Positions 30,497-46,000 of a DNA stretch of 64,000 bases are shown here, one piece after another. Below the pieces are notes generated by a model that was not told the origin of the DNA, did no database searches, and saw only the letters and a program-made list of their open reading frames with translations. A program made the translations under genes and the position numbers. This DNA comes from Lamellibrachia satsuma. Its lineage: Eukaryota > Annelida > Polychaeta > Sabellida > Siboglinidae. Where the stretch lies: NCBI GenBank assembly GCA_033239005.1, contig BSQZ01000015.1:10791001-10855000 (forward strand), read 5' to 3'. Numbering within the stretch: position 1 is the stretch's first letter; every line of letters begins with the position of its first letter.

Positions 30497-33056
30497 CTAT
30501 AAGCCACACTGTAGGAGTTGGAAGACAACTATAAACCACACTAGGAGTTGGAGGACAACTATAAACAACACTAGGAGTTGGAGGACAACTATAAACCACA
30601 CTGTAGCAGTTGGAGGACGACTATAAACCACACTAGGAGTTGGAGGACAACTATAAACCACACTAGGAGTTGGAGGACAACTATAAACCACACTGTACGA
30701 GTTGGAGGACAACTATAGACCACACTGTAGGAGTTTGAGGACAACTATAAACCACATTAGGAGTTGGAGGACAACTATAAACCAAACTGTAGGAGTTGGA
30801 GGACAACTATAGACCACACTGTAGGAGTTGGAGGACAACTATAAACCACACTAGGAGTTGGAGGACAACTATAAACCACACTGTAGGAGTTGGAAGACAA
30901 CTATAAACCACACTAGGAGTTGGAGGACAACTATAGACCACACTGTAGGAGTTGGAGGACAACAATAAACCACACTAGGATTTGGAGAACAACTATAAAC
31001 CACACTGTAGCAGTTGGAGGACAACTATAGACCACACTGTAGGAGTTGGAAGACAACTATAAACCACACTGCAGGAGTTGGAAGACAACTATAAACCACA
31101 CTAGGAGTTGGAGGACAACTATAAACCACACTGTAGCAGTTGGAGGACAACTATAGACCACACTGTAGAAGTTGGAAGACAACTATAAACCACACTGTAG
31201 GAGTTGGAAGACAACTATAAACCACACTAGGAGTTGGAGGACAACTATAGACCACACTGTAGCAGTTGGAGGACAACTATAAACCACACTAGGAGTTGGA
31301 TGCAAACTATAAACCACACTGTAGGAGTTGGAGGACAACTATAAACCACACTAGGAGTTGGAGGACAAATATAAACCACACTGTAGGAGTTGGAGGACAA
31401 CTATAAACCACACAGTAGGAGTTGGAAGACAACTATAAACCACACTAGGAGTTGGAGGACAACTATAAACAACACTAGGAGTTGGAGGACAATTATAAAC
31501 CACACTGTAGCAGTTGGAGGACAACTATAGACCACACTGTAGGAGTTGGAGGACAACTATAAATCACACAAGGAGTTGGAGGACAACAATAGACCACACT
31601 GTAGCAGTTGGAGGACAACTATAGACCACACTGTAGGAGTTGGAGGACAAATATAAACTACACTGTAGGAGTTGGATGGCAACTATAAACCACACTAGGA
31701 GTTGGAGGATAACTATAAACCACACTGTAGCAGTTGGAGGACAACTATAGACCACACTGTAGGAGTTGGAGGACAACTATAAACCACACTGTAGGAGTTG
31801 AAAGACAACTATAAACCACACTAGGAGTTGGAGGACAACTATAAACAGCACTAGGAGTTGGAGGACAACTATAAACCACACTGTAGCAGTTGGAGGACGA
31901 CTATAAACCACACTAGGAGTTGGAGGACAACTATAAACCACACTAGGAGTTGGAGGACAACTATAAACCACACTGTAGGAGTTGGAGGACAACTATAGAC
32001 CACACTGTAGGAGTTCGAGGACAACTATAAACCACATTAGGAGTTGGAGGACAACTATAAACCACACTGTAGGAGTTGGAGGACAACTATAGACCACACT
32101 GTAGGAGTTGGAGGACAACTATAAACCACACTAGGAGTTGGAGGACAACTATAAACCACACTGTAGGAGTTGGAAGACAAATATAAACCACACTAGCAGT
32201 TGGAGGACAACTATAGACCACACTGTAGGAGTTGGAGGACAACAATAAACCACACTAGGATTTGGAGAACAACTATAAACCACACTGTACCAGTTGGACG
32301 ACAACTATAGACCACACTGTAGGAGTTGGAAGACAACTATAAACCACACTGCAGGAGTTGGAAAACAACTATAAACCACACTAGGAGTTGTAGGACAACT
32401 ATAGACCACACTGTAGCAGTTGGAGGACAACTATAGACCACACTGTAGAAGTTGGAAGACAACTATAAACCACACTGTAGGAGTTGGAAGACAACTATAA
32501 ACCACACTAGGAGTTGGAGGACAACTATAGACCACACTGTAGCAGTTGGAGGACAACTATAAACCACACTAGGAGTTGGATGCAAACTATAAACCAAACT
32601 GTAGGAGTTGGAGGGCAACTATAAACCACACTAGGAGTTGGAGGACAAATATAAACCACACTGTAGGAGTTGGAGGACAACTACAAACCACACTGTAGGA
32701 GTTGGAAGACAACTATAAACCACACTAGGAGTTGGAGGACAACTATAAACAACACTAGGAGTTGGAGGACAATTATAAACCACACTGTAGCAGTTGGAGG
32801 ACAACTATAGACCACACTGTAGGAGTTGGAGGACAACTATAAACCACACTAGGAGTTGGAGGACAACTATAGACCACACGGTAGCAGTTGGAGGACAACT
32901 ATAGACCACACTGTAGCAGTTGGAGGACAACTATAAACCACACTGTAGGAGTTGGAAGACAACTATAAACCACATTAGGAGTTGGAGGACAACTATAAAC
33001 AACACTAGGAGTTGGAGGACAACTATAAACCACACTGTAGCAGTTGGAGGACAACT
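30497..33056. repeat. 1280-bp higher-order repeat at the left edge of the satellite
   Basis: The order of 32- and 30-bp units and their private variants is the same in 30497-31776 and 31777-33056: for example the two adjacent cacactaggag/aacactaggag units at 31441 recur at 32721, exactly 1280 bases on. A third partial start is seen near 32940. Confidence 0.85.
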
Positions 33057-36000
33057 ATAGACCACACTGTAGGAGTTGGAGGACAGCTATAAACCACACT
33101 GTAGGAGTTGGAAGACAACTATAAACCACACTAGGAGTTGGAGGACAACTATAAACCACACTGTAGGAGTTGGAGGACAACTATAAACCACACTAGGAGT
33201 TGGAGGACAACTATAAACGACACTGTAGGAGTTGGAAGGCAACTATAAACCACAGTAGGAGTTGGAGGACAACTATAAACCACATTAGGAGTTGGAAGAC
33301 AACTATAAACCACACTGTAGGGGTTGGAGGACAACTATAAACGACACGGTAGGAGTTGGAGGACAACTATAAACCACACTAGGAGTTGGAGGACAGCTAT
33401 AAACCACACTGTAGGAGTTGGAAGACAACTATAAACCACACTAGGAGTTGGAGGACAACTATAAACCACACTGTAGGAGTTGGAGGACAACTATAAACCA
33501 CACTGTAGGAGTTGGAGGACAACTATAAACCACACTGTAGCAGTTGGAGGACAACTATAAACCACACTGTAGGAGTTGGAGGACAACTATAAACCACACT
33601 GTAGGAGTTGGAGCACAACGATAAACCACACTAGGAGTTGTAGGACAACTATAAACCACACTAGGAGTTGGAGGACAACTATAAACCACACTGTAGGAGT
33701 TGGAGGACAACTATAAACCACACTGTAGAAGTTGGAAGACAACTATAAACCACACTGTAGGAGTTGGAGGACAACTATAAACCACACTAGGAGTTGGCGG
33801 ACAACTATAAACCACACTGTAGGAGTTGGAAGACAACTATAAACCACACTGTAGAGTTGGAGGACAACTATAAACAACTCTAGGAGTTGGAGGACAATTA
33901 TAAACCACACTGTAGCAGTTGGAGGACAACTATAAACCACACTAGGAGTTGGAGGACAACTATAAACCACACTGTAGGAGTTGGAGGACAACTATAAACC
34001 ACACTAGGAGTTGGAGGACAACTATAAACCACACTGTAGGAGTTGGAGGACAACTATAAACCACACTGTAGGAGTTGGAGGACAACTATAAACCACACAG
34101 TAGGAGTTGGAGGACAACTATAAACCACACTGTAGGAGTTGGAGGACAACTATAAACCACACTGTAGGAGTTGGAGGACAACTATAAACCACACTGTAGG
34201 AGTTGGAGGACAACTATAAACCACACTAGGAGTTGGAGGACAACTATAAACCACACTGTAGGAGTTGGAGGACAACTATAAACCACACTGTAGGAGTTGG
34301 AGGACAACTATAAACCACACTAGGAGTTGGAGGACAACTATAAACCACACTGTAGGAGTTGGAGGACAACTATAAACCACACTGTAGGAGTTGGAGGACA
34401 ACTATAAACCACACTGTAGGAGTTGGAGGACAACTATAAACCACACTAGGAGTTGGAGGACAACTATAAACCACACTGTAGGAGTTGGAGGACAACTATA
34501 AACCACACTAGGAGTTGGAGGACAACTATAAACCACACTGTAGGAGTTGGAGGACAACTATAAACCACACTGTAGGAGTTGGAGGACAACTATAAACCAC
34601 ACTGTAGGAGTTGGAGGACAACTATAAACCACACTAGGAGTTGGAGGACAACTATAAACCACACTGTAGGAGTTGGAGGACAACTATAAACCACACTGTA
34701 GCAGTTGGAGGACAACTATAAACCACACTGTAGGAGTTGGAGGACAACTATAAACCACACTAGGAGTTGGAGGACAACTATAACCCACACTGTAGGAGTT
34801 GGAGGACAACTATAAACCACACTGTAGCAGTTGGAGGACAACTATAAACCACACTGTAGGAGTTGGATTACAACTATAAACCACACTAGGAGTTGGAGGA
34901 CAACTATAAACCACACTGTAGGAGTTGGAGGACAACTATAAACCACACTGTAGGAGTTGGAGGACAACTATAAACCACACTAGGAGTTGGAGGACAACTA
35001 TAAACCACACTGTAGGAGTTGGAGGACAACTATAAACCACACTGTAGGAGTTGGAGGACAACTATAAACCACACTGTAGGAGTTGGAGGACAACTATAAA
35101 CCACACTAGGAGTTGGAGGACAACTATAAACCACACTGTAGCAGTTGGAGGACAACTATAAACCACACTGTAGGAGTTGGAGGACAACTATAAACCACAC
35201 TGTAGGAGTTGGAGGACAACTATAAACCACACTGTAGGAGTTGGAGGACAACTATAAACCACACTAGGAGTTGGAGGACAACTATAAACCACACTGTAGG
35301 AGTTGGAGGACAACTATAAACCACACTGTAGGAGTTGGAGGACAACTATAAACCACACTGTAGGAGTTGGAGGACAACTATAAACCACACTAGGAGTTGG
35401 AGGACAACTATAAACCACACTGTAGGAGTTGGAGGACAACTATAAACCACACTGTAGGAGTTGGAGGACAACTATAAACCACACTAGGAGTTGGAGGACA
35501 ACTATAAACCACACTGTAGGAGTTGGAGGACAACTATAAACCACACTGTAGGAGTTGGAAGACAACTATAAACCACACTGTAGGAGTTGGAGGACAACTA
35601 TAAACCACACTAGGAGTTGGAGGACAACTATAAACCACACTGTAGGAGTTGGAGGACAACTATAAACCACACTAGGAGTTGGCGGACAACTATAAACCAC
35701 ACTGTAGGAGTTGGAAGACAACTATAAACCACACTAAGAGTTGGAGGACAACTATAAACAACTCTAGGAGTTGGAGGACAATTATAAACCACACTGTAGC
35801 AGTTGGAGGACAACTATAGACCACACTGTAGGAGTTGGAGGACAACTATAAACCACAGTAGGAGTTGGAGGACAACTATAAACCACATTAGGAGTTGGAA
35901 GACAACTATAAACCACACTGTAGGGGTTGGAGGACAACTATAAACGACACGGTAGGAGTTGGAGGACAACTATAAACCACACTAGGAGTTGGAGGACAAC

Positions 36001-39000
36001 TATAAACCACACTGTAGGAGTTGGAGGACAACTATAAACCACACTGTAGGTGTTGGAGGACAACTATAAACCACACTGTAGGAGTTGGAGGACAACTATA
36101 AACCACACTAGGAGTTGGAGGACAACTATAAACCACACTGTAGGAGTTGGAGGACAACTATAAACCACACTGTAGGAGTTGGAGGACAACTATAAACCAC
36201 ACTGTAGCAGTTGGAGGACAACTATAAACCACACTGTAGGAGTTGGAGGACAACTATAAACCACACTGTAGGAGTTGGAGGACAACTATAATCCACACTG
36301 TAGGAGTTGGAGGACAACTATAAACCACACTGTAGGAGTTGGAGGACAACTATAAACCACACTAGGAGTTGGAGGACAACTATAAACCACACTAGGAGTT
36401 GGAGGACAACTATAAACCACATTGTAGGAGTTGGAGGACAACTATAAACCACACTGTAGGAGTTGGAGGACAACTATAAACCACACTAGGAGTTGGAGGA
36501 CAACTATAAACCACACTGTATGAGTTGGAGGACAACTATAAACCACACTGTAGGAGTTGGAGGACAACTATAAACCACACTAGGAGTTGGAGGACAACTA
36601 TAAACCACACTAGGAGTTGGAGGACAACTATAAACCACACTGTAGGAGTTGGAGGACAACTATAAACCACACTGTAGGAGTTGGAGGACAACTATAAACC
36701 ACACTGTAGGAGTTGGAGGACAACTATAAACCACACTGTAGGAGTTGGAGGACAACTATAAACCACACTGTAGGAGTTGGAGGACAACTATAAACCACAC
36801 TGTAGGAGTTGGAGGACAACTATAAACCACACTAGGAGTTGGAGGACAACTATAAACCACACTGTAGGAGTTGGAGGACAACTATAAACCACACTGTAGG
36901 AGTTGGAGGACAACTATAAACCACACTGTAGGAGTTGGAGGACAACTATAAACCACACTGTAGGAGTTGGAGGACAACTATAAACCACACTAGGAGTTGG
37001 AGGACAACTATAAACCACACTGTAGGAGTTGGAGGACAACTATAAACCACACTAGGAGTTGGAGGACAACTATAAACCACACTAGGAGTTGGAGGACAAC
37101 TATAAACCACACTGTAGGAGTTGGAGGACAACTATAAACCACACTGTAGGAGTTGGAGGACAACTATAAACCACACTAGGAGTTGGAGGACAACTATAAA
37201 CCACACTGTAGGAGTTGGAGGACAACTATAAACCACACTGTAGGAGTTGGAGGACAACTATAAACCACACTGTAGGAGTTGGAGGACAACTATAAACCAC
37301 ACTAGGAGTTGGAGGACAACTATAAACCACACTGTAGGAGTTGGAGGACAACTATAAACCACACTAGGAGTTGGAGGACAACTATAAACCACACTGTAGG
37401 AGTTGGAGGACAACTATAAACCACACTGTAGGAGTTGGAGGACAACTATAAACCACACTGTAGGAGTTGGAGGACAACTATAAACCACACTAGGAGTTGG
37501 AGGACAACTATAAACCACACTGTAGGAGTTGGAGGACAACTATAAACCACACTGTAGGAGTTGGAGGACAACTATAAACCACACTAGGAGTTGGAGGACA
37601 ACTATAAACCACACTGTAGAGTTGGAGGACAACTATAAACCACACTGTAGGAGTTGGAGGACAACTATAAACCACACTAGGAGTTGGAGGACAACTATAA
37701 ACCACACTGTAGGAGTTGGAGGACAACTATAAACCACACTGTAGGAGTTGGAGGACAACTATAAACCACACTAGGAGTTGGAGGACAACTATAAACCACA
37801 CTGTAGGAGTTGGAGGACAACTATAAACCACACTGTAGGAGTTGGAGGACAACTATAAACCACACGTAGGAGTTGGAGGACAACTATTAACTACACTAGG
37901 AGTTGGAGGACAACTATAATCCACACTGTAGGTGTTGGAGGACAACTATAAACCACACTGTAGGAGTTGGAGGACAACTATTAACTACACTAGGAGTTGG
38001 AGGACAACTATAAACCACACTGTAGGAGTTGGAGGACAACTATAAACCACACTGTAGGAGTTGGAGGACAACTATAAACCACACTGTAGGAGTTGGAGGA
38101 CAACTATAAACCACACTGTAGGAGTTGGAGGACAACTATAAACCACACTGTAGGAGTTGGAGGACAACTATAAACCACACTGTAGGAGTTGGAGGACAAC
38201 TATAAACCACACTGTAGGAGTTGGAGGACAACTATAAACCACACTGTAGGAGTTGGAGGACAACTATAAACCACACGTAGGAGTTGGAGGACAACTATAA
38301 ACCACACTAGGAGTTGGAGGACAACTATAAACCACACTGTAGGAGTTGGAGGACAACTATAAACCACACTGTAGGAGTTGGAGGACAACTATAAACCACA
38401 CTAGGAGTTGGAGGACAACTATAAACCACACTGTAGGAGTTGGAGGACAACTATAAACCACACTGTAGGAGTTGGAGGACAACTATAAACCACACTGTAG
38501 GAGTTGGAGGACAACTATAAACCACACTGTAGGAGTTGGAGGACAACTATAAACCACACTGTAGGAGTTGGAGGACAACTATAAACCACACTGTAGGAGT
38601 TGGAGGACAACTATAAACCACACTGTAGGAGTTGGAGGACAACTATAAACCACACTAGGAGTTGGAGGACAACTATAAACCACACTGTAGGAGTTGGAGG
38701 ACAAACTATAAACCACACTGTAGGAGTTGGAGGACAACTATAAACCACACTAGGAGTTGGAGGACAACTATAAACCACACTGTAGGAGTTGGAGGACAAC
38801 TATAAACCACACTAGGAGTTGGAGGACAACTATAAACCACACTAGGAGTTGGAGGACAACTATAAACCACACTAGGAGTTGGAGGACAACTATAAACCAC
38901 ACTAGGAGTTGGAGGACAACTATAACCCACACTGTAGGAGTTAGAGGACAACTATAAACCACACTGTAGCAGTTGGAGGACAACTATAAACCACACTGTA

Positions 39001-42000
39001 GGAGTTGGAGGACAACTATAAACCACACTGTAGGAGTTGGAGGACAACTATAAACCACACTGTAGGAGTTGGAGGACAACTATAAACCACACTGTAGGAG
39101 TTGGAGGACAACTATAAACCACACTGTAGGAGTTGGAGGACAACTATAAACCACACTGTAGGAGTTGGAGGACAACTATAAACCACACTGTAGGAGTTGG
39201 AGGACAACTATAAACCACACTGTAGGAGTTGGAGGACAACTATAAACCACACTGTAGGAGTTGGAGGACAACTATAAACCACACTGTAGGAGTTGGAGGA
39301 CAACTATAAACCACACTGTAGGAGTTGGAGGACAACTATAAACCACACTAGGAGTTGGAGGACAACTATAAACCACACTGTAGGAGTTGGAGGACAACTA
39401 TAAACCACACTGTAGGAGTTGGAGGACAACTATAAACCACACTGTAGGAGTTGGAGGACAACTATAAACCACACTGTAGGAGTTGGAGGACAACTATAAA
39501 CCACACTGTAGGAGTTGGAGGACAACTATAAACCACACTAGGAGTTGGAGGACAACTATAAACCACACTGTAGGAGTTGGAGGACAACTATAAACCACAC
39601 TGTAGGAGTTGGAGGACAACTATAAACCACACTGTAGGAGTTGGAGGACAACTATAAACCACACTGTAGGAGTTGGAGGACAACTATAAACCACACTAGG
39701 AGTTGGAGGACAACTATAAACCACACTGTAGGAGTTGGAGGACAACTATAAACCACACTGTAGGAGTTGGAGGACAACTATAAACCACACTAGGAGTTGG
39801 AGGACAACTATAAACCACACTGTAGGAGTTGGAGGACAACTATAAACCACACTAGGAGTTGGAGGACAACTATAAACCACACAGTAGGAGTTGGAGGACA
39901 ACTATAAACCACACTAGGAGTTGGAGGACAACTATAAACCACACTGTAGGAGTTGGAGGACAACTATAGACCACACTGTAGGAGTTGGAGGACAACTATA
40001 AACCACACTAGGAGTTGGAGGACAACTATAAACCACACTAGCAGTTGGAGGACAAATATAAACCACACTGTAGGAGTTGGACGACAACTATAAACCACAC
40101 TAGGAGTTGGAGGATAACTATAAACCACACTAGGAGTTGGAGGACAACTATAAACCACACTGTAGCAGTTGGAGGACAACTATAGACCACACTGTAGGAG
40201 TTGGAGGACAACTATAAACCACACTAGGAGTTGGAGGACAACTATAAACCACACTGTAGGAGTTGGAGGACAACTATAAACCACACTGTAGGAGTTGGAG
40301 GACAACTATAAACCACACTGTAGGAGTTGGAGGACAACTATAAACCACACTGTAGGAGTTGGAGGACAACTATAAACCACACTAGGAGTTGGAGGACAAC
40401 TATAAACCACACTGTAGGAGTTGGAGGACAACTATAAACCACACTGTAGGAGTTGGAGGACAACTATAAACCACACTAGGAGTTGGAGGACAACTATAAA
40501 CCACACTAGGAGTTGGAGGACAACTATAAACCACACTGTAGGAGTTGGAGGACAACTATAAACCACACTAGGAGTTGGAGGACAACTATAAACCACACTA
40601 GGAGTTGGAGGACAACTATAAACCACACTGTAGGAGTTGGAGGACAACTATAAACCACACTGTAGGAGTTGGAGGACAACTATAAACCACACTGTAGGAG
40701 TTGGAGGACAACTATAAACCACACTAGGAGTTGGAGGACAACTATAAACCACACTGTAGGAGTTGGAGGACAACTATAAACCACACTAGGAGTTGGAAGA
40801 CAAATATTAACCACATTGTAGGAGTTGGAGGACAAATATAAACCACACTGTAGGAGTTGTAGGACAACTATAAACCACACTGTAGGAGTTGGAGGACAAC
40901 TATAAACCACACTAGGAGTTGGAGGACAACTATAAACAACACTAGGAGTTGGAGGACAACTATAATCCACACTGTAGGAGTTGGAGAACAACTATTAACC
41001 ACAATGTAGCAGTTGGAGGACAACTATTGGCAACACTATGAGTTGGAGGACAACTATAAACCACACTAGGAGTTGGAGGACAACTATATACCACACTAGG
41101 AGTTGGAGGACAACTATAAACCACACTGTAGCAGTTGGAGGACAACTATAAACCACACTAGGAGTTGGAGGACAACTATAAACCACACTGTAGGAGTTGG
41201 AGGACAACTATAAACCACACTGTAGGAGTTGGAGGACAACTATAAACCACACTGTAGGAGTTGGAGGACAACTATAAACCACACTAGGAGTTGGAGGACA
41301 ACTATAAACCACACTGTAGGAGTTGGAGGACAACTATAAACCACACTAGGAGTTGGAGGACAACTATAAACCACACTGTAGGAGTTGGAGGACAACTATA
41401 AACCACACTGTAGGAGTTGGAGGACAACTATAAACCACACTGTAGGAGTTGGAGGACAACTATAAACCACACTGTAGGAGTTGGAGGACAACTATAAACC
41501 ACACTGTAGGAGTTGGAGGACAACTATAAACCACACTAGGAGTTGGAGGACAACTATAAACCACACTGTAGGAGTTGGAGGACAACTATAAACCACACTG
41601 GAGAATTGGGAGGACAACAATAAACCACACTGTAGGAGTTGGAAGACAACTATAAACCACACTGTAGGAGTTGGAGGACAACTATAAACCACACTGTAGG
41701 AGTTGGAGGACAACTATAAACCACACTAGGAGTTGGAGGACAACTATAAACCACACTGTAGGAGTTGGAGGACAACTATAAACCACACTGTAGGAGTTGG
41801 AGGACAACTATAAACCACACTGTAGGAGTTGGAGGACAACTATAAACCACACTGTAGGAGTTGGAGGACAACTATAAACCACACTGTAGGAGTTGGAGGA
41901 CAACTATAAACCACACTGTAGGAGTTGGATGACAACTATAAACCACACTGTAGGAGTTGGAGGACAACTATAAACCACACTAGGAGTTGGAGGACAACTA

Positions 42001-42619
42001 TAAACCACACTAGGAGTTGGAGGACAACTATAAACCACACTGTAGGAGTTGGAGGACAACTATAAACCACACTAGGAGTTGGAGGACAACTATAAACCAC
42101 ACTAGGAGTTGGAGGACAACTATAAACCACACTGTAGGAGTTGGAGGACAACTATAAACCACACTGTAGTAGTTGGAGGACAACTATAAACCACACTGTA
42201 GGAGTTGGAGGACAACTATAAACCACACTGTAGGAGTTGGAGGACAACTATAAACCACACTAGGAGTTGGAGGACAACTATAAACCACACTAGGAGTTGG
42301 AGGACAACTATAAACCACACTGTAGGAGTTGGAGGACAACTATAAACCACACTGTAGGAGTTGGAGGACAACTATAAACCACACTAGGAGTTGGAGGACA
42401 ACTATAAACCACACTGTAGGAGTTGGAGGACAACTATTAACCACACTAGGAGTTGGAGGACAACTATAATCCACACTGTAGGAGTTGGAGGACAACTATA
42501 AACCACACTGTAGCAGTTGGAGGACAACTATAAACCACACTAGGAGTTGGAGGACAACTATAAACCACACTAGGAGTTGGAGGACAACTGTAGACCACAT
42601 GGTAGCAGTTGGAGGACAA

Positions 42620-43055
42620 CTATAGACCACACTGTAGGAGTTGGAGGACAACTATAAGCCACACTGTAGGAGTTGGAAGACAACTATAAACCACACTAGG
42701 AGTTGGAGGACAACTATAAACCACACTGTAGGAGTTGGAGGACAACAATAAACCGAAATAGGATTTGGAGAACAACTATAAACCACACTGTAGGAGTTGG
42801 AGGACAACTATAAACCACACAAGTAGTTGGAGGACAACTATAGACCACACTGTAGGAGTTGGAGGACAACTATAAGCCACACTGTAGGAGTTGGAAGACA
42901 ACTATAAACCACACTAGGAGTTGGAGGACAACTATAAACCACACTGTAGGAGTTGGAGGACAACAATAAACCGAAATAGGATTTGGAGAACAACTATAAA
43001 CCACACTGTAGGAGTTGGAGGACAACTATAAACCACACTAGTAGTTGGAGGACAA
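42620..43055. repeat. 218-bp duplication within the satellite, marked by ccgaaatagg
   Basis: The rare unit accgaaataggatttggaga occurs at 42752 and 42970 (218 apart), preceded in both cases by the same run of ataagccac and gaagac variants. The same rare unit is found singly at 54428 and 56808. Confidence 0.85.
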
Positions 43056-46000
43056 CTATAAACCACACGGTAGGAGTTGGAGGACAACTATAAACCACAC
43101 TGTAGGAGTTGGAGGACAACTATAAACCACACTGTAGGAGTTGGAGGACAACTATAAACCACACTGTAGGAGTTGGAGGACAACTATAAACCACACTGTA
43201 GGAGTTGGAGGACAACTATAAACCACACTGTAGGAGTTGGAGGACAACTATAAACCACACTGTAGCAGTTGGAGGACAACTATAAACCACACTGTAGGAG
43301 TTGGAGGACAACTATATACCACACTGTAGGAGTTGGAGGACAACTATAAACCACACTAGGAGTTGGAGGACAACTATAAACCACACTGTAGGAGTTGGAG
43401 GACAACTATAAACCACACTGTAGGAGTTGGAGGACAACTATAAACCACACTGTAGGAGTTGGAGGACAACTATAAACCACACTAGGAGTTGGAGGACAAC
43501 TATAAACCACACTGTAGGAGTTGGAGGACAACTATAAACCACACTGTAGGAGTTGGAGGACAACTATAAACCACACTGTAGGAGTTGGAGGACAACTATA
43601 AACCACACTAGGAGTTGGAGGACAACTATAAACCACACTGTAGGAGTTGGAGGACAACTATAAACCACACTGTAGGAGTTGGAGGACAACTATAAACCAC
43701 ACTGTAGGAGTTGGAGGACAACTATAAACCACACTGTAGGAGTTGGAGGACAACTATAAACCACACTAGGAGTTGGAGGACAACTATAAACCACACTGTA
43801 GGAGTTGGAGGACAACTATAAACCACACTGTAGGAGTTGGAGGACAACTATAAACCACACTAGGAGTTGGAGGACAACTATAAACCACACTGTAGGAGTT
43901 GGAGGACAACTATAACCACATAAGTGAGACAACCACACTAGGAGTTGGAGGACAACTATAAACCACACTGGTTGTAGGAGTTGAACAACTATAAACCACA
44001 CGTAGGAGTTGGAGGACAACTATAAACCACACTAGGAGTTGGAGGACAACTATAAACCACACTGTAGGAGTTGGAGGACAACTATAAACCACACTGTAGG
44101 AGTTGGAGGACAACTATAAACCACACTGTAGGAGTTGGAGGACAACTATAAACCACACTGTAGGAGTTGGAGGACAACTATAAACCACACTGTAGGAGTT
44201 GGAGGACAACTATAAACCACACTAGGAGTTGGAGGACAACTATAAACCACACTGTAGGAGTTGGAGGACAACTATAAACCACACTGTAGGAGTTGGAGGA
44301 CAACTATAAACCACACTAGGAGTTGGAGGACAACTATAAACCACACTGTAGGAGTTGGAGGACAACTATAAACCACACTAGGAGTTGGAGGACAACTATA
44401 AACCACACTGTAGGAGTTGGAGGACAACTATAAACCACACTGTAGGAGTTGGAGGACAACTATAAACACACACTAGAGTTGGAGGACAACTATAAACCAC
44501 ACTAGGAGTTGGAGGACAACTATAAACCACACTGTAGAGTTGGAGGACAACTATAACCACACTGTAGAGTTGGAGGACAACTATAAACCACACTGTAGGA
44601 GTTGGAGGACAACTATAAACCACACTGTAGGAGTTGGAGGACAACTATAAACCACACTAGGAGTTGGAGGACAACTATAAACCACACTAGGAGTTGGAGG
44701 ACAAAAATAAACCACACTGTAGGAGTTGGAGGACAACTATAAACCACACTAGGAGTTGGAGGACAACTATAAACCACACTGTAGGAGTTGGAGGACAACT
44801 ATTAACTACACTAGGAGTTGGAGGACAACTATAATCCACACTGTAGGAGTTGGAGGACAACTATAAACCACACTGTAGGAGTTGGAGGACAACTATAAAC
44901 CACACTAGGAGTTGGAGGACAACTATTAACTACACTAGGAGTTGGAGGACAACTATAATCCACACTGTAGGTGTTGGAGGACAACTATAAACCACACTGT
45001 AGGAGTTGGAGGACAACTATTAACTACACTAGGAGTTGGAGGACAACTATAATCCACACTGTAGGAGTTGGAGGACAACTATAAACCACACTGTAGGAGT
45101 TGGACGGCAACTCTAAACCACAGTAGGAGTTGGAGGACAACTATAAACCACACTAGGAGTTGGAGGACAACTATAAACCACACTGTAGGAGTTGGAGGAC
45201 AACTATAAACCACACTAGGAGTTGGAGGACAACTATAAACCACACTATAGGAGTTGGACGACAACTATAAACCACACTAGGAGTTGGAGGACAACTATAA
45301 ACCACACTGTAGGAGTTGGAGGACAACTATAAACCACACTGTAGGAGTTGGAGGACAACTATAAACCACACTGTAGGAGTTGGAGGACAACTATAAACAC
45401 ACTGTAGGAGTTGGAGGACAACTATAAACCACACTGTAGGAGTTGGAGGACAACTATAAACCACACTGTAGGAGTTGGAGGACAACTATAAACCACACTT
45501 GGAGTTGGAGGACAACTATAAACCACACTGTAGGAGTTGGAGGACAACTATAAACCACACTAGGAGTTGGAGGACAACTATAAACCACACTGTAGGAGTT
45601 GGAGGACAACTATAAACCACACTGTAGGAGTTGGAGGACAACTATAAACCACACTGTAGGAGTTGGAGGACAACTATAAACCACACTGTAGGAGTTGGAG
45701 GACAACTATAAACCACACTGTAGGAGTTGGAGGACAACTATAAACCACACTGTAGGAGTTGGAGGACAACTATAAACCACACTAGGAGTTGGAGGACAAC
45801 TATAAACCACACTGTAGGAGTTGGAGGACAACTATAAACCACACTGTAGGAGTTGGAGGACAACTATAAACCACACTGTAGGAGTTGGAGGACAACTATA
45901 AACCACACTAGGAGTTGGAGGACAACTATAAACCACACTGTAGGAGTTGGAGGACAACTATAAACCACACTGTAGGAGTTGGAGGACAACTATAAACCAC

